A DNA stretch of 64,000 nt. It comes from Rhea pennata. Its lineage: Eukaryota > Chordata > Aves > Rheiformes > Rheidae. The DNA lies in assembly GCF_028389875.1 (NCBI RefSeq), contig NC_084664.1, positions 119,295,966 to 119,359,965 on the forward strand, given 5' to 3'. The notes under the pieces were generated by a model. The model saw only the letters and a list, made by a program, of their open reading frames with translations, was not told the DNA's origin and ran no database searches. Shown here piece by piece: positions 1-14,300 of the stretch. Numbering within the stretch: position 1 is the stretch's first letter; every line of letters starts with the position of its first letter. The position numbers and the translations under genes are program-made.

Positions 1-3000
1 ATGTGTGTATTTCAAAGAAAACAAACTGAGCTAGGCTTTCTTTATTAGATGTTTTTAACCTGACTTTTCCAAAGTTTGACTTATCTTTTGTTACGAGATT
101 TAACTGTAGAGTTTTGGAAGAGTAGAACAGTGGGAAAATACAGCCCTCATTTATTTTTAAAATGAATAAAGGATTAACATAATCTTACCTTGTAAGAGAT
201 ATACGTGACTAACTTTAGTCATCCCTACTTAGGAGTTACAGTGACTCCTAGCCATATATATCATGCTGTTGGTTTATAGATTAGTCTCCAGTTGGATGAT
301 TCGAACATTATACTGAAATACAAAATGTTTCTCCTTAAATTTCTTCGAGGCTTCGTGAATGTGTAACTAGTCTGATGATTGCTCCAGAGACGGGAGGACA
401 CTGTTATGAAATATGTCTAAGCATAACCCAGTCCTTCATATGCAAAGCATCTCTTTCTTTTGGTGGGCACATTTCATAAGGACCCAAAATGCTCTTTTAT
501 CCAGCAGCATCAAAGTAAACTGATAGCAGCATTAAAGGACACTTCAACAAGAGTCAGTCTAAGTTACAATTAAGCTGCCCAGAGCTGGGCTGAAGGAGGA
601 GTTTTTTTTCACTGTCATTTGGGAATAACAGAAAGGCTGAAGGAGCTGTTCAAAGAGTGAAATTTACTTTGTTCTTAAGGGTAATTCTCTGCAGCTGAGT
701 AAATCCTGATGTTTGAGTCATTCTTGTGAATAATACTCTAACTGAACTGGCAAAGCTTCTCTTTCTCTCACCCCCCCTCACGCCCCCCATTTCTTTTTAA
801 GTATATATATTTTTAACCTCCAACCTAAAAGAAAAGTACTCTGCAACTCACTTGCATCTGGGTTACACACAAGAGACTTACCCTATGCCTGTTCTGATGC
901 CATTCCTGTCTCGTCAAAGATACTACTCTGAACTGGGACTCTGCCTTTGCTTGCAGTTATCACAGTGTCATGCTGGGACTGATTCAGGCCAGCATTCTGG
1001 TATTGCTTGTAAAACAGTAAACCTGTGAGCGTTGTGGCTCTGGAAAAAGAGGAGACTTGAAACTGGAAAGCTTGAATAACTGCCATCAGCCATCAGTGGC
1101 ACTGTCTCTCTTAGCCAGAGCTGAGCCCTTCTTGGGGAAACAAGAATGTGTAAGCACACAGTGTTCATCCTGTGCTGCACTGACACCGCCACCAAGGACC
1201 GGTCTTGCCTGCCTGTGGGCACTGTAGCTTAGCTGGTTAAAGCAGCTGCCTCATGATGGGGATCCTCAGCTCAACTCCCAGCAGTGCCTGAATCTCATCT
1301 GCCTTAAAGGGAGCTAGAAGGTTCTGCAGAACCTTGTTAGCCCCTCAAGACTAGGGTTGTGGTTTTCAGCACAATATCTGTAGAGACCTTTGCCCCCTCC
1401 ATGCTTCAAAAAGTTTGCTGTTTCACACTCACCGCTCTTGTGACTGAAGAACGTCGAAGGCTGCTCCAGATACTGCATTTATCCTCGTGTATTGTATTAC
1501 CTCCTCTTTGCACGTAGGGAAGAAGAGGAAGAAAGCAATTACACGATTCACTCTAATTGCCCAGTAAGTCAGTTGGTATAGCCCTTGTTACTGCTGATCC
1601 CATAGACTGTCAGCAGGTTAAAACTAGGTGATTCACTGCTCTGGTGAGACTCCTGCCTGTATACAGGAACTGTGTCTTGGGATAGCTTGACAAGGTGTCA
1701 AATAGCTCTAAATAACCTTGCTCATAAATTATTAGCTGATTCTATTTTTTTGAGGAGGGAGGAGTGTATTCGTTTAAACTGAAAATGTTATGATCTTTGC
1801 ATTAACATAGTGAGAAACAAGCCTCTCTCCTCTGAAACCCCTGTGGATTAATACTTTTCATCTAAAAGAAACCACAGCGGCTTAATGGAAATGCTGAGGA
1901 TGACTCTGTAAAATGCTTCTCGTTTGTTTGTTTCGCAATTATGCAGGTTTGTCAAGTACTGCTCATCCGGAGATGGAGAAGGTTGCATATCGACCTATTA
2001 AGATCTTATTACTGGTTCACACACTTTAAATAAATGTAATTTAAAAAGCAGTTGAGACATGTGGTGAATCTCCTACAGGGCATCTTCTCTTGAATTTCCT
2101 GTGCTCTTTCCTGGTTGTTCTCTGCACTTCTGGTAGCCAGATCATGGGGTGGATAGCTTGTGGTTTGAAGAGCTCTCTCTTTCTCCTTCATTCTGTAGTC
2201 CGTATGTTCCTCTTACAGGGGCAAGCAGGGGTTTCAGGTGAGAGATGCACCCTATAATGGCACTTACTTTGTTCATTTAGGGGAAGTCTTCCCCTGAAGA
2301 AGTTTTCAGCATCAGTTGCTAATTTAGAGAATTTCTAGCGTAGTTTGTAGTATAATGTACAGCAAGGGGATAGTAACTTCTGTGGGAAGAGGCAGATGAG
2401 AAAAAAGTGGAATCTTTTGCAAATATTAAAATCAGCCATTCAGTGAGATGGTGATGGGCCTATGAAGGTGGTGTTCCTACTTATGTGTACAAGAAGGGCC
2501 CAGATAAGCCAGCTTCTAGCGGAGATTTTTTTTTTTTTTTTTTTTTTAATCTCTCACAGCAATTGGATTTGACTCACTCATTCCTACTTAAATAGACAAT
2601 TAAAAAAGTACAAGTGTTGCAAAAATATTGTGAAAACTTACATGTTATGAAGGAGTATTAAACAATGAAAATTTAGCTCAAGCTTGCTGTTAGTTAACGT
2701 GAGGGAGAGTATGTGCAAATAATTACTTTTATCTTTGCTGTCCCTGTGTTGTGAACAAGTACTGGCATCCTTGGTACATTATGTGAACGTTTCAAATCTG
2801 AATCTAGAAAATCCTGAAAAGGCCTACATATTTTTCTTTTCAAAGCACGTCACACAAGACTCATGCTATTCTAAAGGTCAAAGCAAAGATACTGGACATC
2901 TCTCAACATACACACATCTTTGTTCTTGCTTCATGCTATACCCATGATGGTGTACGATGGAATATAGTAGAGCAAAGGTTGGCTCAGATTTAAGTTTCTC

Positions 3001-5660
3001 TGATACGATCTGTCTGATCTCTAGACAGATTCTCAGTGTACATACGTCGGTGGCTTGACTGCCTGGGATTTACTCAGTGATTTTTTCTTTTTTCTCTCAG
3101 TGTCTCTTTTGTGAAATGTAACCTTCCTGTTCCAACTAAAGGTGTTTGATACAATATATAAGTAAAATCTCTAGTCACATTAATGCTATTACAAACCTTT
3201 TCTAGAAAATTTCTTGATCCATGCAATAGGAATTTTTCCTAACTCAGCTGTTAAACTAATTCAGTTAGACACGTTTTGCTGACAGTTTCCAAAGCAAAGC
3301 AGTGGAAGCTAGAGGTTTCAGGCTGGAAAAGTGTGATGTGATCTTTGCTACGCAGGTTTAGCTATTAACTTTTGAGACTTTGTATTACAGCCACAGGAAG
3401 GTCACTGGTAACACAGTCCATTCTACTTGTGCGTCCATATGCAGTTTCCTTTGATTCCTTTTTGTTTTAGCAGCAATGACGTCAGCCAAAGAAGGCATTT
3501 TTTCACGGAGGACTTTTAACACTTCATCCTGCAACTACTGCTGAAGAAAGCTGCCTTGAGGGGAGGGGTTAAAATAGCAGAGTGATTTTGGAGATGATGG
3601 CCAAGAAGCCCTGAGCTACCTGCTATCACCACCAAATTCTGTCTTTGCCACTGCCACATCTGTAGCTCAGCTGAGACACTCTGACAGCCTCTTGTTGCAG
3701 GAGGTGAAGGATTTCTTTTCTGAACCTTTTGCTCATGTAATATAAAGGCTATATTTGCTCATAGTGAAAGAATCAGAGCATTATCCATTTATGTGTACTT
3801 CTAATATTCTCCTTTTATGGGCCCCTCTTTCTAGACTATTATCCTTCAAGAGGACCATTTTGAAGCCCCCCCCCCCCCCTTTTAAAGTTTCCCTTCCTGG
3901 CAGGCCCTTTTCCTTCTTGTGTGAGCAATTAGCCTGAAATCAGGCCCTGTGTGAAAACTGCTGCCTTTTCTGCCCAGGTTTCTTGGCAGTATGCTGAATG
4001 CAGAGCTCCACCTGGAGGTGTGCAGAGTCCATGCTTGCTGCTGCTCCTGCTAAACACTGCTGCTTGGAGACAGCAGAAGCATTGCAAATGGCAGCACACT
4101 GCGCACTTAAATAACCTTAAATACATACGAGGTGTGTATATAGGGTATATACAATAGATAAGTATAGTGTATATATCATAACTCTCTATATCCCTACATA
4201 TAGGCTGTCCTGGCTGACTTCAGTAAGTTCAGCAGCTGTACTAAGGTTCCTTTGGTAAGGCTGAGTCAAATCACAAAAATAAATACAACATATTTCTGTA
4301 TTAAATAGACCCGAAAAGTTCCATTCCTGCTGAAGTGTGTGTGTTTTAGAGGAAATGGTAAAAAGTAAGTTTGGTGAGGAAAGAGGGGACCATCTATGTA
4401 AATACTAGTTGAAGCTATAAAGCAATTCCTTGTCCACTGAAACAGTACATCCTTGAAATCTGATGTCAGGGTAAGGAAAGTTACCACATTCAGCATGATT
4501 AGTCTCCTCCATACTTTATAAAATTTAGCTAACAAATCTCAGCTTCTCAGTTTAGGCACGTATTACCATTAAAAGCTAGCAGAATGAGATGACAAGAAGG
4601 CAGCAGAGCGAGCAGAGGCAGGGCCGTCAGCAGTCCTGCGGCAGGCGCTGCATCCAGCTGGCCCGCAGACAGCGCAGGCCCGTCAGGGGACCCAGGGGCT
4701 CACAGGCAGGGGCACTCCGGGGACTTGCTCACCAGCACCTGGGAGAGCACAGCAGGGGCACCCACGACCCCCACAGGAAGGGGGGGGGGGGATGTTTTTT
4801 CTGGATTAGGTAGTTAAGGCTATGTAGAATTTTGGGGGTATATATTAAAAATTTATAAGTGTTCAGTATTGTGTTCTATCTATAGCTGTTGCATTACTGA
4901 TACTGATCCCAATGTACTGATCACCCAGTGATTAGTGTCAGTAACCAATAAAACAGTTCAAATGCAGGTTTCCCCTGCAACACTGATTTGACTGAACAGT
5001 GCTACAATGATGGTTTTTGCAACTGCCTCTGCAACTGGGACAGAGGTAGGAAAATATGAGCTAGATAAAAAATGAGACTTGTGATATTTGGCATCTCTCA
5101 AGCCCCTCAAGCTAGTCCTGCAGTTAAGGAGGACTCAAAAATGTCTCACAAAATGATGTATGTTTCTACATTCCTATATAATTCAGGCATCATGTAAAAG
5201 CTGTAAGATATTCCCCCTCCCCCCTCAACCTGGCCTGTGTTTATATTGAAACTGGTCCTCTGATGTTTGGCAAAGAGGCCTTGAGGCTTTAAAAAGAGAC
5301 AGAGGTTTGACCATAAAGATTTGACCATTTCATCTTTCAACTAAGGGCTGAAAAGTGAAATATATACATTTCTGAAACATTGAGGCGATCTAGTAAAAAA
5401 GAGTAGTAGGTGTTTTGGACACATTGAAATAAAGAATCCCTTCAAACATAATTAAGGCTGAAGGAATGAAGCCCAGACGCCATAGGATATATTTTATATA
5501 TATATGTATATATTAAACTAAATTACCTATGTTCAAGGACCAATACAATAAAAAAAAATTCTTAAATCTTCAGATTCTTTAAGAGCACGATATCCTAATG
5601 ACAGTGCAGAGAGAGTACTTAATATTTTCCTGACAGAAAAATAAATACAATCACATAGCA
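1..5660. other. Intergenic or downstream region, no gene recognised
   Basis: In vertebrates SNX16 would lie to the left, converging on CHMP4C. I searched by eye for its C-terminal coding exon and did not find it, so only 3'UTR or spacer is likely here. Contents: a tRNA-Thr-like sequence (1218), a poly-T run near 2527-2547, poly-C near 3868-3880, TATA-rich stretches at 4130-4200 and 5490-5515, and a GC-rich patch at 4590-4795. Confidence 0.5.
1218..1289 (+). pseudogene. tRNA-Thr-like pseudogene or SINE head
   Basis: Acceptor strands GGCACTG (1218-1224) and CAGTGCC (1282-1288) pair perfectly, D stem GCTT/AAGC pairs perfectly around AGCTGGTTA, and the body resembles vertebrate tRNA-Thr(AGT). 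The anticodon stem has mismatches, the T stem (CTCAG/CCCAG) has two, and the anticodon position reads CAT, so it is not a working tRNA. No clear CR1 tail follows, so it may be an isolated pseudogene or an old SINE head. Confidence 0.6.
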
Positions 5661-8310
5661 TGACACCAAAATATTTATTTACAGCATACATATATATATA
5701 TATATATATATTAATTTTTTACTTTATCTTAAAATATTTCCCCCTTTTTGATGACACCCAGATTAAAATGTCCAAGCCTATTAATGGAAGAAAAGATTTC
5801 CAAAATAAATAAGAATCAGGAAAAGAAGTCAGCTATAGTACACCAAGTTCACCATGTGCTTCCAGAGTCCTCTTGTAAAATATGTCTGAGTTAATAGAAA
5901 GAACATATTTACAATAACACATTGACACTATTCAAGCTCATCTGTTTACATGCTGAACAAATACCATCTTGTCACAGAAGAGAGACACATGTTCAAAAAA
6001 GAAAGAGGCAGTTGTCACAGTTTCATCTGACTTTACATAGAAAAGAGCTACTTCCTCAGATGAAGTAAAACCCTACAATTCCATTGCTTTTGAAGGAAAA
6101 ACACTGATCTACCGTCTCACAAGCACATATGAGAAAAAGCACTCCAGTTATGGGAGCCCATGCTGTATTTTGTTTGATATACATGACTATAGTACTTCTC
6201 AGTATAGCCTCACAAATCAAGCATGTCCTAGCCTCTGACTTCGTTGTCCTGAAACACCAGCCACTGTACTCAAACCTTTAGAGTAGCTCAGGTGAATGAC
6301 CATGGTTACTGTTCTTCCTCCTTCACAAGTTCTGTTTTTAAAGTGCCTGCTCTGAAATCGATACAAGCTGAAGCTATCTGAAGCTTCCCAGGATCGGCAT
6401 TTGGCCAAACCACTGATGGAGGTTGGCAGTCACACATCAGCTTGCAAAGGAGAAGGCTGTTCCTATGATTTCTTCCTCCCTGTGGGGTGTGTTCACATGG
6501 ACAATCTTTGCACAAAAGCTGCAGGTCCACATTTTCCAAAGCGGACTGAAAATCATTTTACTTTCGAACTGGAAGCTGAGATATGTATTTTGGTTAGTCT
6601 GTAGAACATTTTAAATATGGTGTTATGCAAGTGCTAAGTATTGGAAAACCAGTAATTCAACAAAGAACAAATGCTAGAAGCCAGTCTTTCCAAGCTAAGC
6701 ATGTGACTATCTTGGCATGACCTCACTTGCTTTCATAAATAACAGATGTGCTCACAAGCACATGGCCAGTGAGTCTTGCACAGTTATGCAGAGTACACTA
6801 ATGCTTTCTCTACCTAATTCAGAGACTTCCATAGACTGCCTTAACCTTGAAAATGGGATCCCAGCCAAATGGCTTAGCAAATGGATTCTAAATAACTCAG
6901 AATATTTGCTATTTTACTAATTATGCCTGTCAAGAAGGCTTCTGGCTGGCTTCTTATCCTGAATTTCAGCAAGCAATAAAACTAAATGACATTTTGGGAG
7001 TATTTGGTTTCCTACAGATAGTTCATAATATATTTTTAAATTTTAGTAGTTTTAATTTTTTTTTCTGATGTAAAAGAAAAATAGAATGTTCCAGTTTTTC
7101 TCTTCTCTCAACAGAAAGGGATAATCTTCCTGGTGTCTCCAAATTTTAGGATGGAATTACACACTTAATCTTCTCCTATAGGAATCTTATCTGAAATAAA
7201 TCAGAAAAGGACTCAATCCTTCATTCATATGGATGCAAAACAAAAGCAATTCCACTGCAGAGAATGAAAGAGTCTTGAAAAAGGAGAAGTTATTTCCATA
7301 GTGTAAATTTTTGGCTTCATCCACAGAACTCAACTTGAAAGGTTCTGAGCATCCCATGTCCAGAAATACACATACTAATGTTTACACTTAACATAAAATA
7401 TAACAGGCAATTGGATGAAGCCATCTGCTAGACCCAGCAAATCACAAGCTAAAGCCCACCATAAGAAGCCATCAGTCTTATGCTTCTACAGATCTACAGA
7501 CGCCAAGTCTTCCATTATTTCCTAGGTGGTTCAATCACCAGTAAATTTAGATTAACTTGAAAACAAGAAACCAAGACCACTTTGACTCTGCTTTCCAACT
7601 TCCCAGGAAGTCCATAGTGTTTTACTATTTCATTGTGATTGACAGCAAGCTAATAGCACAGACCCTTAAGTCTTACTAAATAAAATTTGTTCATACAAAG
7701 TAGTCTATTTAATTTTTGTTTTCCATTTGAAGAGTGAGTGATTTACCTGTATCTACAGTAGTTTAGCATTCAGAGTGGCATTTACTCCTTAAATCAAAAA
7801 GTAGTCAACTTGGCAATAATGTACATCAGCTTTACAAACATTCAGAATATTCCATCAGCTTTTACTCAGAGTTAAAATCATTTCCATTCATAAATCGAAT
7901 ACAAACAGGAACTGAATACTCATAAATGCAGCTGTGTGCACATATGTGGGATATACAGGTTTCACAAAATAGCAAGAAATAGTAAGACATTGCCTAAGGA
8001 AAGTTGATATGAATAAAAATACTTTCACAATGCCAACATTCTAACAACAAAACAAACCTCTGCCCAAGGTCGGAAAAACTTTGGGGCTTGGAGGGCTAGG
8101 AAATTTTGGCAGCTATTGAGGTTTGTTTGTTTGTTTGTTTGTTTTTAAACTAATTCAGCAACATGAAAGTCACACAACTATTTTTAGTATGAGTGGTCTT
8201 GAAAAAAAAAGAAAAAAGAAAATTCAATCTGTATGAAATGCGGCCACACTGAATTGGTAATGCTATAACATCTGCATGGTAATGTTCAATGTTATAAGAA
8301 AACTACACTC
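5660..8310 (-). other. CHMP4C 3'UTR (probable extent)
   Basis: Downstream of the CHMP4C stop on the minus strand. The first AATAAA I find is at 5679-5674, with an ATTAAA at 7713-7708. No coding exon recognised. A (TA)n microsatellite lies at 5689-5712. Confidence 0.4.
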
Positions 8311-11300
8311 TCATGAAGCCCAGGCAGCTAGCTGCTTCATTTCATCTTCATCTTCTGCTCTCTTCCTGGTCGATACTGCAGAGAGAGATTAAAAATAATC
8401 ACTGACTAATGCAACAAAGAAAAACATTTTATTTGTTAGCATTAAGACTTGCATAGTGCTTTTCAGTTTGAACATCTCTTATCAATTTACTGAGTAGCAA
8501 GCTAAATATAGGTAACATAGTGATGAAGCTGATGAGAGATGTGAGTATTCCACCACACTACTATCTTGCATACAACTTCTACTGAAAGACTCCCACAGAA
8601 AATATATTTAGCCATAAAATTAAGAGAGAGTGTGCACCAGAATGCTACCAACCCCTGTTCTCTGACCTCCACAAGTGACCTACCCCACTACCATGGCTGG
8701 CTGCGCACCCTGCTGCCTTGCTGAAGGGTTCTGCATGTGCATGTCCAGTCTCCAAACAGACACACCCAAGTTTAAGGAGAGGTATTGTTTATTAACAAGG
8801 AGAAAGAAATTCCTAAACGTGCTTTGCTCAGATGACATCTGTGGATATTCAGTTAACTACAGTGGTCACAGCAACAGCAATTCCCAGCTCTGTACCAAGT
8901 CCCACATACATTTTCTCTCTTTTTTTTTCCCCGCTCCAAATCTACAATCATACATCTTCACACTCCCTGAGCTAAAACCTCCCCCAAATAACTGTCACTC
9001 ACTGATCTGCAGGCACAACAGCACAGGACCCAGTCTTAGACTCTTTCCATCTCTAGGCTTTCTGTGTCAGGATTCGCATTCCTCCAAACATCAGTGAAAT
9101 ACTTTACTGGGTCCACCAGCCTTGTGTATGTGTTAACAGATGTCAGTGGCCAGCTGGCTCCTGCCTGTGGCAGCCATACTGCTGGGAGTCATGGTAAATC
9201 ATCTTGAGAGGGGCTGCATACCACCAGGTGTGTGAGTACCACTATCAGGGACTAAAGCTGGGAGAAGGGCACAGAAGACCTGAGTTACAGTCTCTGCTCT
9301 ACCACTGGTTACTGAGTGGCTTGGGAAGGTCACTGTGCCCCATCTGTGTGAGATACTGTGGGAGATACTGTGTCACTCAGTATCCCCATCTATAAAGTTA
9401 GAGGTAATATGCATCACCAGCTAAAAGCATTATAGAACCATTAACTGTTGTTACTATTTCAGTATTTCTGTGTAACAGTAAGCATCCAGTTTCAGAAAAT
9501 ATGAACCAATTTAGCACTTGCTAAACTTAATGTTTAGTTATTAAGCCTTACTTAATACTTAAACTGTATAAACATACCCAGCTAATTTTGCCTGACACAG
9601 TCATACAAACAAATGAAATAGCAAATACTACTATATAGTAAGAAGCACATGGGAGTGGCCTGAATTTAATAATTTTGTCAGCTGGCACAGCTGGATCTGG
9701 AAGAGGATGTATGACCAAGTCTGAAGTACCAAGACTGGGATTTGCACTTTTTCCTCAATACATGTTTTACTAGCTGTTGTGCAACTTACACGAGCAGAAG
9801 AAGCCGTGATCTCAGTATAAACATTTTAAACCTCTTCTCAGAGATTTAAGCGTTGTCTGCCAAAATATACATAAAGAGTGTTTGGTTGAGCTGGTTCAGG
9901 TAACCTGTTTGGCAGCAGAATGTACCTTAAAACAATTTGCACTACACATGTGCTGTCCTTGCTAAAAAATATTTATATTCTTTTACCAGCATCAGTACAC
10001 AGTGACTCTCTCCACTGATAAAAGGCAACAGTGACACAGTAAAAGGTATAGTTAACAGTTGCCTGTCTCTGGCTTAATTCAGAACAAATAGTGTTGGACT
10101 ACAGAAAAACATCAGATGTATAGCTAACTTTTGAATTCTGATTCTGATCTTCTTAATTTTAGAAATAAGTCTGTTTTGTAGAAAGTAAGTGAAAGAATGA
10201 CAATATTTCTTTAAATTTGTACTTCCTGTCACCTTCTTAATTTCTAATTAAAATATCAGTGGCAAGTATCAAACCCCACCCTACAAAGGAGATCTCTATG
10301 ACACAAATATTTTCAATCTGAATTAGTCAGACTAATTAAAATAGGCTAAGGATTTAACTGCCAAAAGAGAAAAAAAGTCTTCCCATTCCTCACTGATCTC
10401 ACTACATATTTCAGTAGAAGACGTATCAGCATATGTGAAAGATCAAGTTCCCTGAATTCATCTCCCCAGATCTATGAAGAATTTAGTTCTAAACCCTTCC
10501 ATACAGCAAATGAGAATTCTACTTCCACAGATACAAAAATACTATAATGAACCAATAGTACTTTAAAAATTATAACAGAGATAAACGCATATCTTCCTCT
10601 CCTCCTGTTCACAGCACGGCTTAATCATAGGAAACTTAAAATGGCAAGCAAGCAGTTTACCAGGGCGAGACGGCAGTGATGTGGATGGAACGCTTGGCAG
10701 TCTGACATCTGTCATTCTCTTATTCATTTCTTCTTGCTCCAGTTCTTCTAATTCTGCCATCAACTCATCCTAAATTCAAGGAAAACATTATTTACAAATT
10801 CATTGTCCTGCCGGGGAACTCAGGCAAGCGCTTTTTAACCACTACAAAGCAAAGCACTACTGACTTAACAGTTTATACTTGAAAATAAGTATCAGAAAAC
10901 AGCATATTGTCAGCATAACTTTTAGTAAGTGTGGGGTATAATAATAAATCTTATTTAAAAGTTGAAACAATCATTTCAGAAAGCATCCAGGCTCTGCTGG
11001 TTATAAGGAAGGCTGGCATTAAGTGCATTATGCTACAGCCCTGGCAGATTAAGCTCAGAATTATATACGATTTCAAAGCAGCACTGGAATCAGAGCTTTC
11101 CCCCTGGGTCCGGTTATTCACTCCTGATGCATGTAACACTCTTGGAATTTTAGCTGGAGAAGCTTTGGACAGATGTTCTAACCCAATTTTGTAACACTTA
11201 AAAAAGCTTTACACTTAAAAAAACAAAAACTTATTCCTTGGCAGGAGCATCCCAAAGAAATCAAGCCAATATTTACACATTTGTAGAGAAATAGACCTTT

Positions 11301-14300
11301 GTCACTTAGATAAAATGGTTTAAAAAGGTAAAAGTGGCTGGGGCAAAGGGGGATCTGCCAGGTTTTGAAGTGGGCTTTGCCTACTCATTTATCACCAATA
11401 TGGAAATTAACATTATAATGACATAGCCACCGTATGTCTTCCTAGAATTGCTTTCCTACTTTTATTTATTTTAAGGTCAAAAAAAGGCTAGTTAATCAGT
11501 CTGATCTCATACACAGTGCAAATCCACATTAGCTAAAAGCTTTGGCATCAGGCCCACCCCTGATGATGTTCGACTGACCGCAGATCTCTCAAAGAAACAT
11601 GCAGGCTGGGACCCTATGTCTTAGGCACTTAGTTGAGGTGCAAATCTTTCTGTATTTTAAGTGCCTAAACAAGTGGTGTGAACACAATCTTCTTAAAAAA
11701 GTTAATTTCTAAGTCCTTGTAAAGTCAATGGAAACAGGTACTTCTGCAGATTTTAGAGGGTCACCTAACCCCCTCTCAGACCAAATTAGGCCTTAACTCC
11801 CTCTGTTGAGCAAGTAAGCAACCAAGAGATGATGTCAGCCATGAAAGGCTGGCTCCTTTTTAAGGAGTTGGAGGAAGCAGTGATCCCTACCTTTAACATA
11901 ATACTGTAATAGCTAGGATATATGCCCTGGAAGTCAGATTTTAAGTCAAACAGCTTGAACTTGCGTTTCCCACAACTTGACAATTGCTCTGCAGCTAAGC
12001 TGTGGCATATTGTAATAGATGTAACAAATCCTCTTTCTCCTGTTTAAGCTAGGCCAGAAGGAGAATAGAGGGAAAAGTCATGAGGAGGGGAGCAGAATCT
12101 GAGTTCCAGACTTTGCCCACTGGAATTTGCATATATCTTGCGTTTGATTATTAGAAACAGGTCTCCAAGCAAGAATTGCCTCTCTCAAATGAGTATCCTA
12201 CTCAGGTAAAGCAGAGGTTGTTTGCATTCTTCATTACATACACTGTGTCATCCCAGAAACAAAGAATCCTTATGTTTTTCTATCTGAAGAAGTATAAATT
12301 ACATGCTTTAACAGTCTCCGTCTGTGTACAATGGGTGCAAGAATACAAATGTGTGGTCAAAATGCTCTTCAAAAAACAAAATGAAATATCATCCTCCAAC
12401 ACAAATCACCTCATAACACAGTGATTAAGTCATTGATTCTAGTTCTTCTAAGCTAAAGAGGCCTTTGCACCAGGTTTCCCAACTACTAGACAAGCGCCCT
12501 ATTTAGCCCTTATGAAAAGCAAGGTGTTGGTATAATGATGCCTCATATAAGAGACAGTGGCTTGCTAGAACAGGCCTTTCTGAACAAGCCCATCAACTAA
12601 GATTAGCATGTGTTAGGAACTTTCAGGTCAATCTACAACAAGCTTACTGAGTCTAGACTCCTACAAATTAACACTGATGCTAAGTGACACTACATAGCAT
12701 GGGATGGAGGTGTTTTTCAGTTGTCCAAGGTCCAGTTTATACAGCCTGAAACCCATTCCTCATGCCAGTATTCATTAGTGCTTCTAGAAAAGTTCATTTA
12801 CACTGAAAGTGGAAAGACAGGAAAGTAGGCAATGCGAAAAATAAAAGAACCATTACTGTTTTTCAACAAACTATCAAAAGGATATCTATTGAATAAATAG
12901 ACAAAAATCAAGCAAAGATAAATGCATATGTTGCATCATATCTGCTCTTAATTTGGGTACATAGGAATGAATTAGTTGGGAGGGATTATTTGATTCTTTA
13001 GGTTATTCTTTAAATGATTCCAAGTGCTTGGTCATTTTAAAACATAGTTAAAAATAAACTGACTGTGATATTGAACCTGATTACCAGCTCTGCATTCCAT
13101 GGATTGTAAAAAAATTGAATATACTAGACCCTTGAATACTCAACCATACTTGTTGGTTGAATCAGAAACAAGTAATGGCCTGATAAGATACACAAATCCA
13201 AGTCCAGGGACCCTGGAAAGCTTCTGCAGCAAATTTTCAGAAGGTACTAGATAGCTCGTGATGTTTTCAAAAGAAAAGAGCTCAAAGATTGAATTCTCAT
13301 TGCTTCCAACAGGAGTATCTTCTACCCAATTAATCTACTTCTGTAGAATTTCTGGAAAATGCTGAGAAGACCTGCATCTCCAGCTACCAAATAATTCCCT
13401 TTAAAATCTGGCCCAAATATTCAGAATTGTGAACAATAATCTTTAAGAAGTCAGGCTGCAGCAGTCTGTGCTTTCCTCCCTCTCTGTGCTTCTTCTGTGT
13501 TTGTCGGCCTACAGTTACATTCCCTGGGCAGACTCCATCTCCTTCCTGAGATCAGGTTAATGACAGTGCAGTAATAGCAACAGCACCTAGCAAGAAAGAT
13601 GTCTATTTGGAGCACAACAAATTAAAGGTTTCAGCATCCATTTGGAGCAGTAAAAAATGGCATGCTTTAGTGCTCTCCTTTTTCCACAGTACAAAAGAGA
13701 ATAACAAGTATCAGTGTGCAGTCAAAACTTACTTTGAAAAGAAAAGAAGACATAAAATGTCCTTGATAGGATAAGCTAGAACAAATCAATTTTACAATTA
13801 CACTTTCTGAATAAAGAATTTTTGGAGTAAACCACTGCAAAACAAAATAACCATTGGGTCATTTTATAGACAAAACTCACAAGGTTTAGTGAAGTACTAA
13901 CCTCATCAAACTCATCACCAAACCCAGCTCGGTTTGAGATAGCATCTGAAATTTCCTGGGCAACATCTTGCTGTTCAGTGATGTCTTGCATCAAATCATC
14001 AATTTTGTTTAAGTCCCTGGCAAAATGATGTGGAAACAGTTTTGAAAGATATATGATTCAAATCCTACAGGAGAGACTCTGAAATACCTTTTTTAAAACA
14101 GACTATACATACATCCATGGGCATGAAAAGAAAGAGCAGAACTCCGGGGGGATACTTTCTTACATCTACACCTTAATTTTTCCTGGCACCCTTCTATGTG
14201 TCACAGTCAGCCAGTTCAATTCCTTCCACTTTGGAATTATAGCAAAAGTCAGACTGCAGCAGTCTGTGCTTTCCTCCCTTTCTGTGCTTCTTAAGTGCTT

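Noticed and set aside
1440-2010. Possible last coding exon of SNX16
   Set aside because: Several short acidic or basic frames were tried, but none matched the expected acidic SNX16 C-terminus.
8675-9097. 140-codon open frame on the plus strand
   Set aside because: It lies in CHMP4C intron 4, antisense, with low-complexity composition and no domain. A run like gaggtattgtttattaacaagg hints at a decayed LTR, but I could not find ends.
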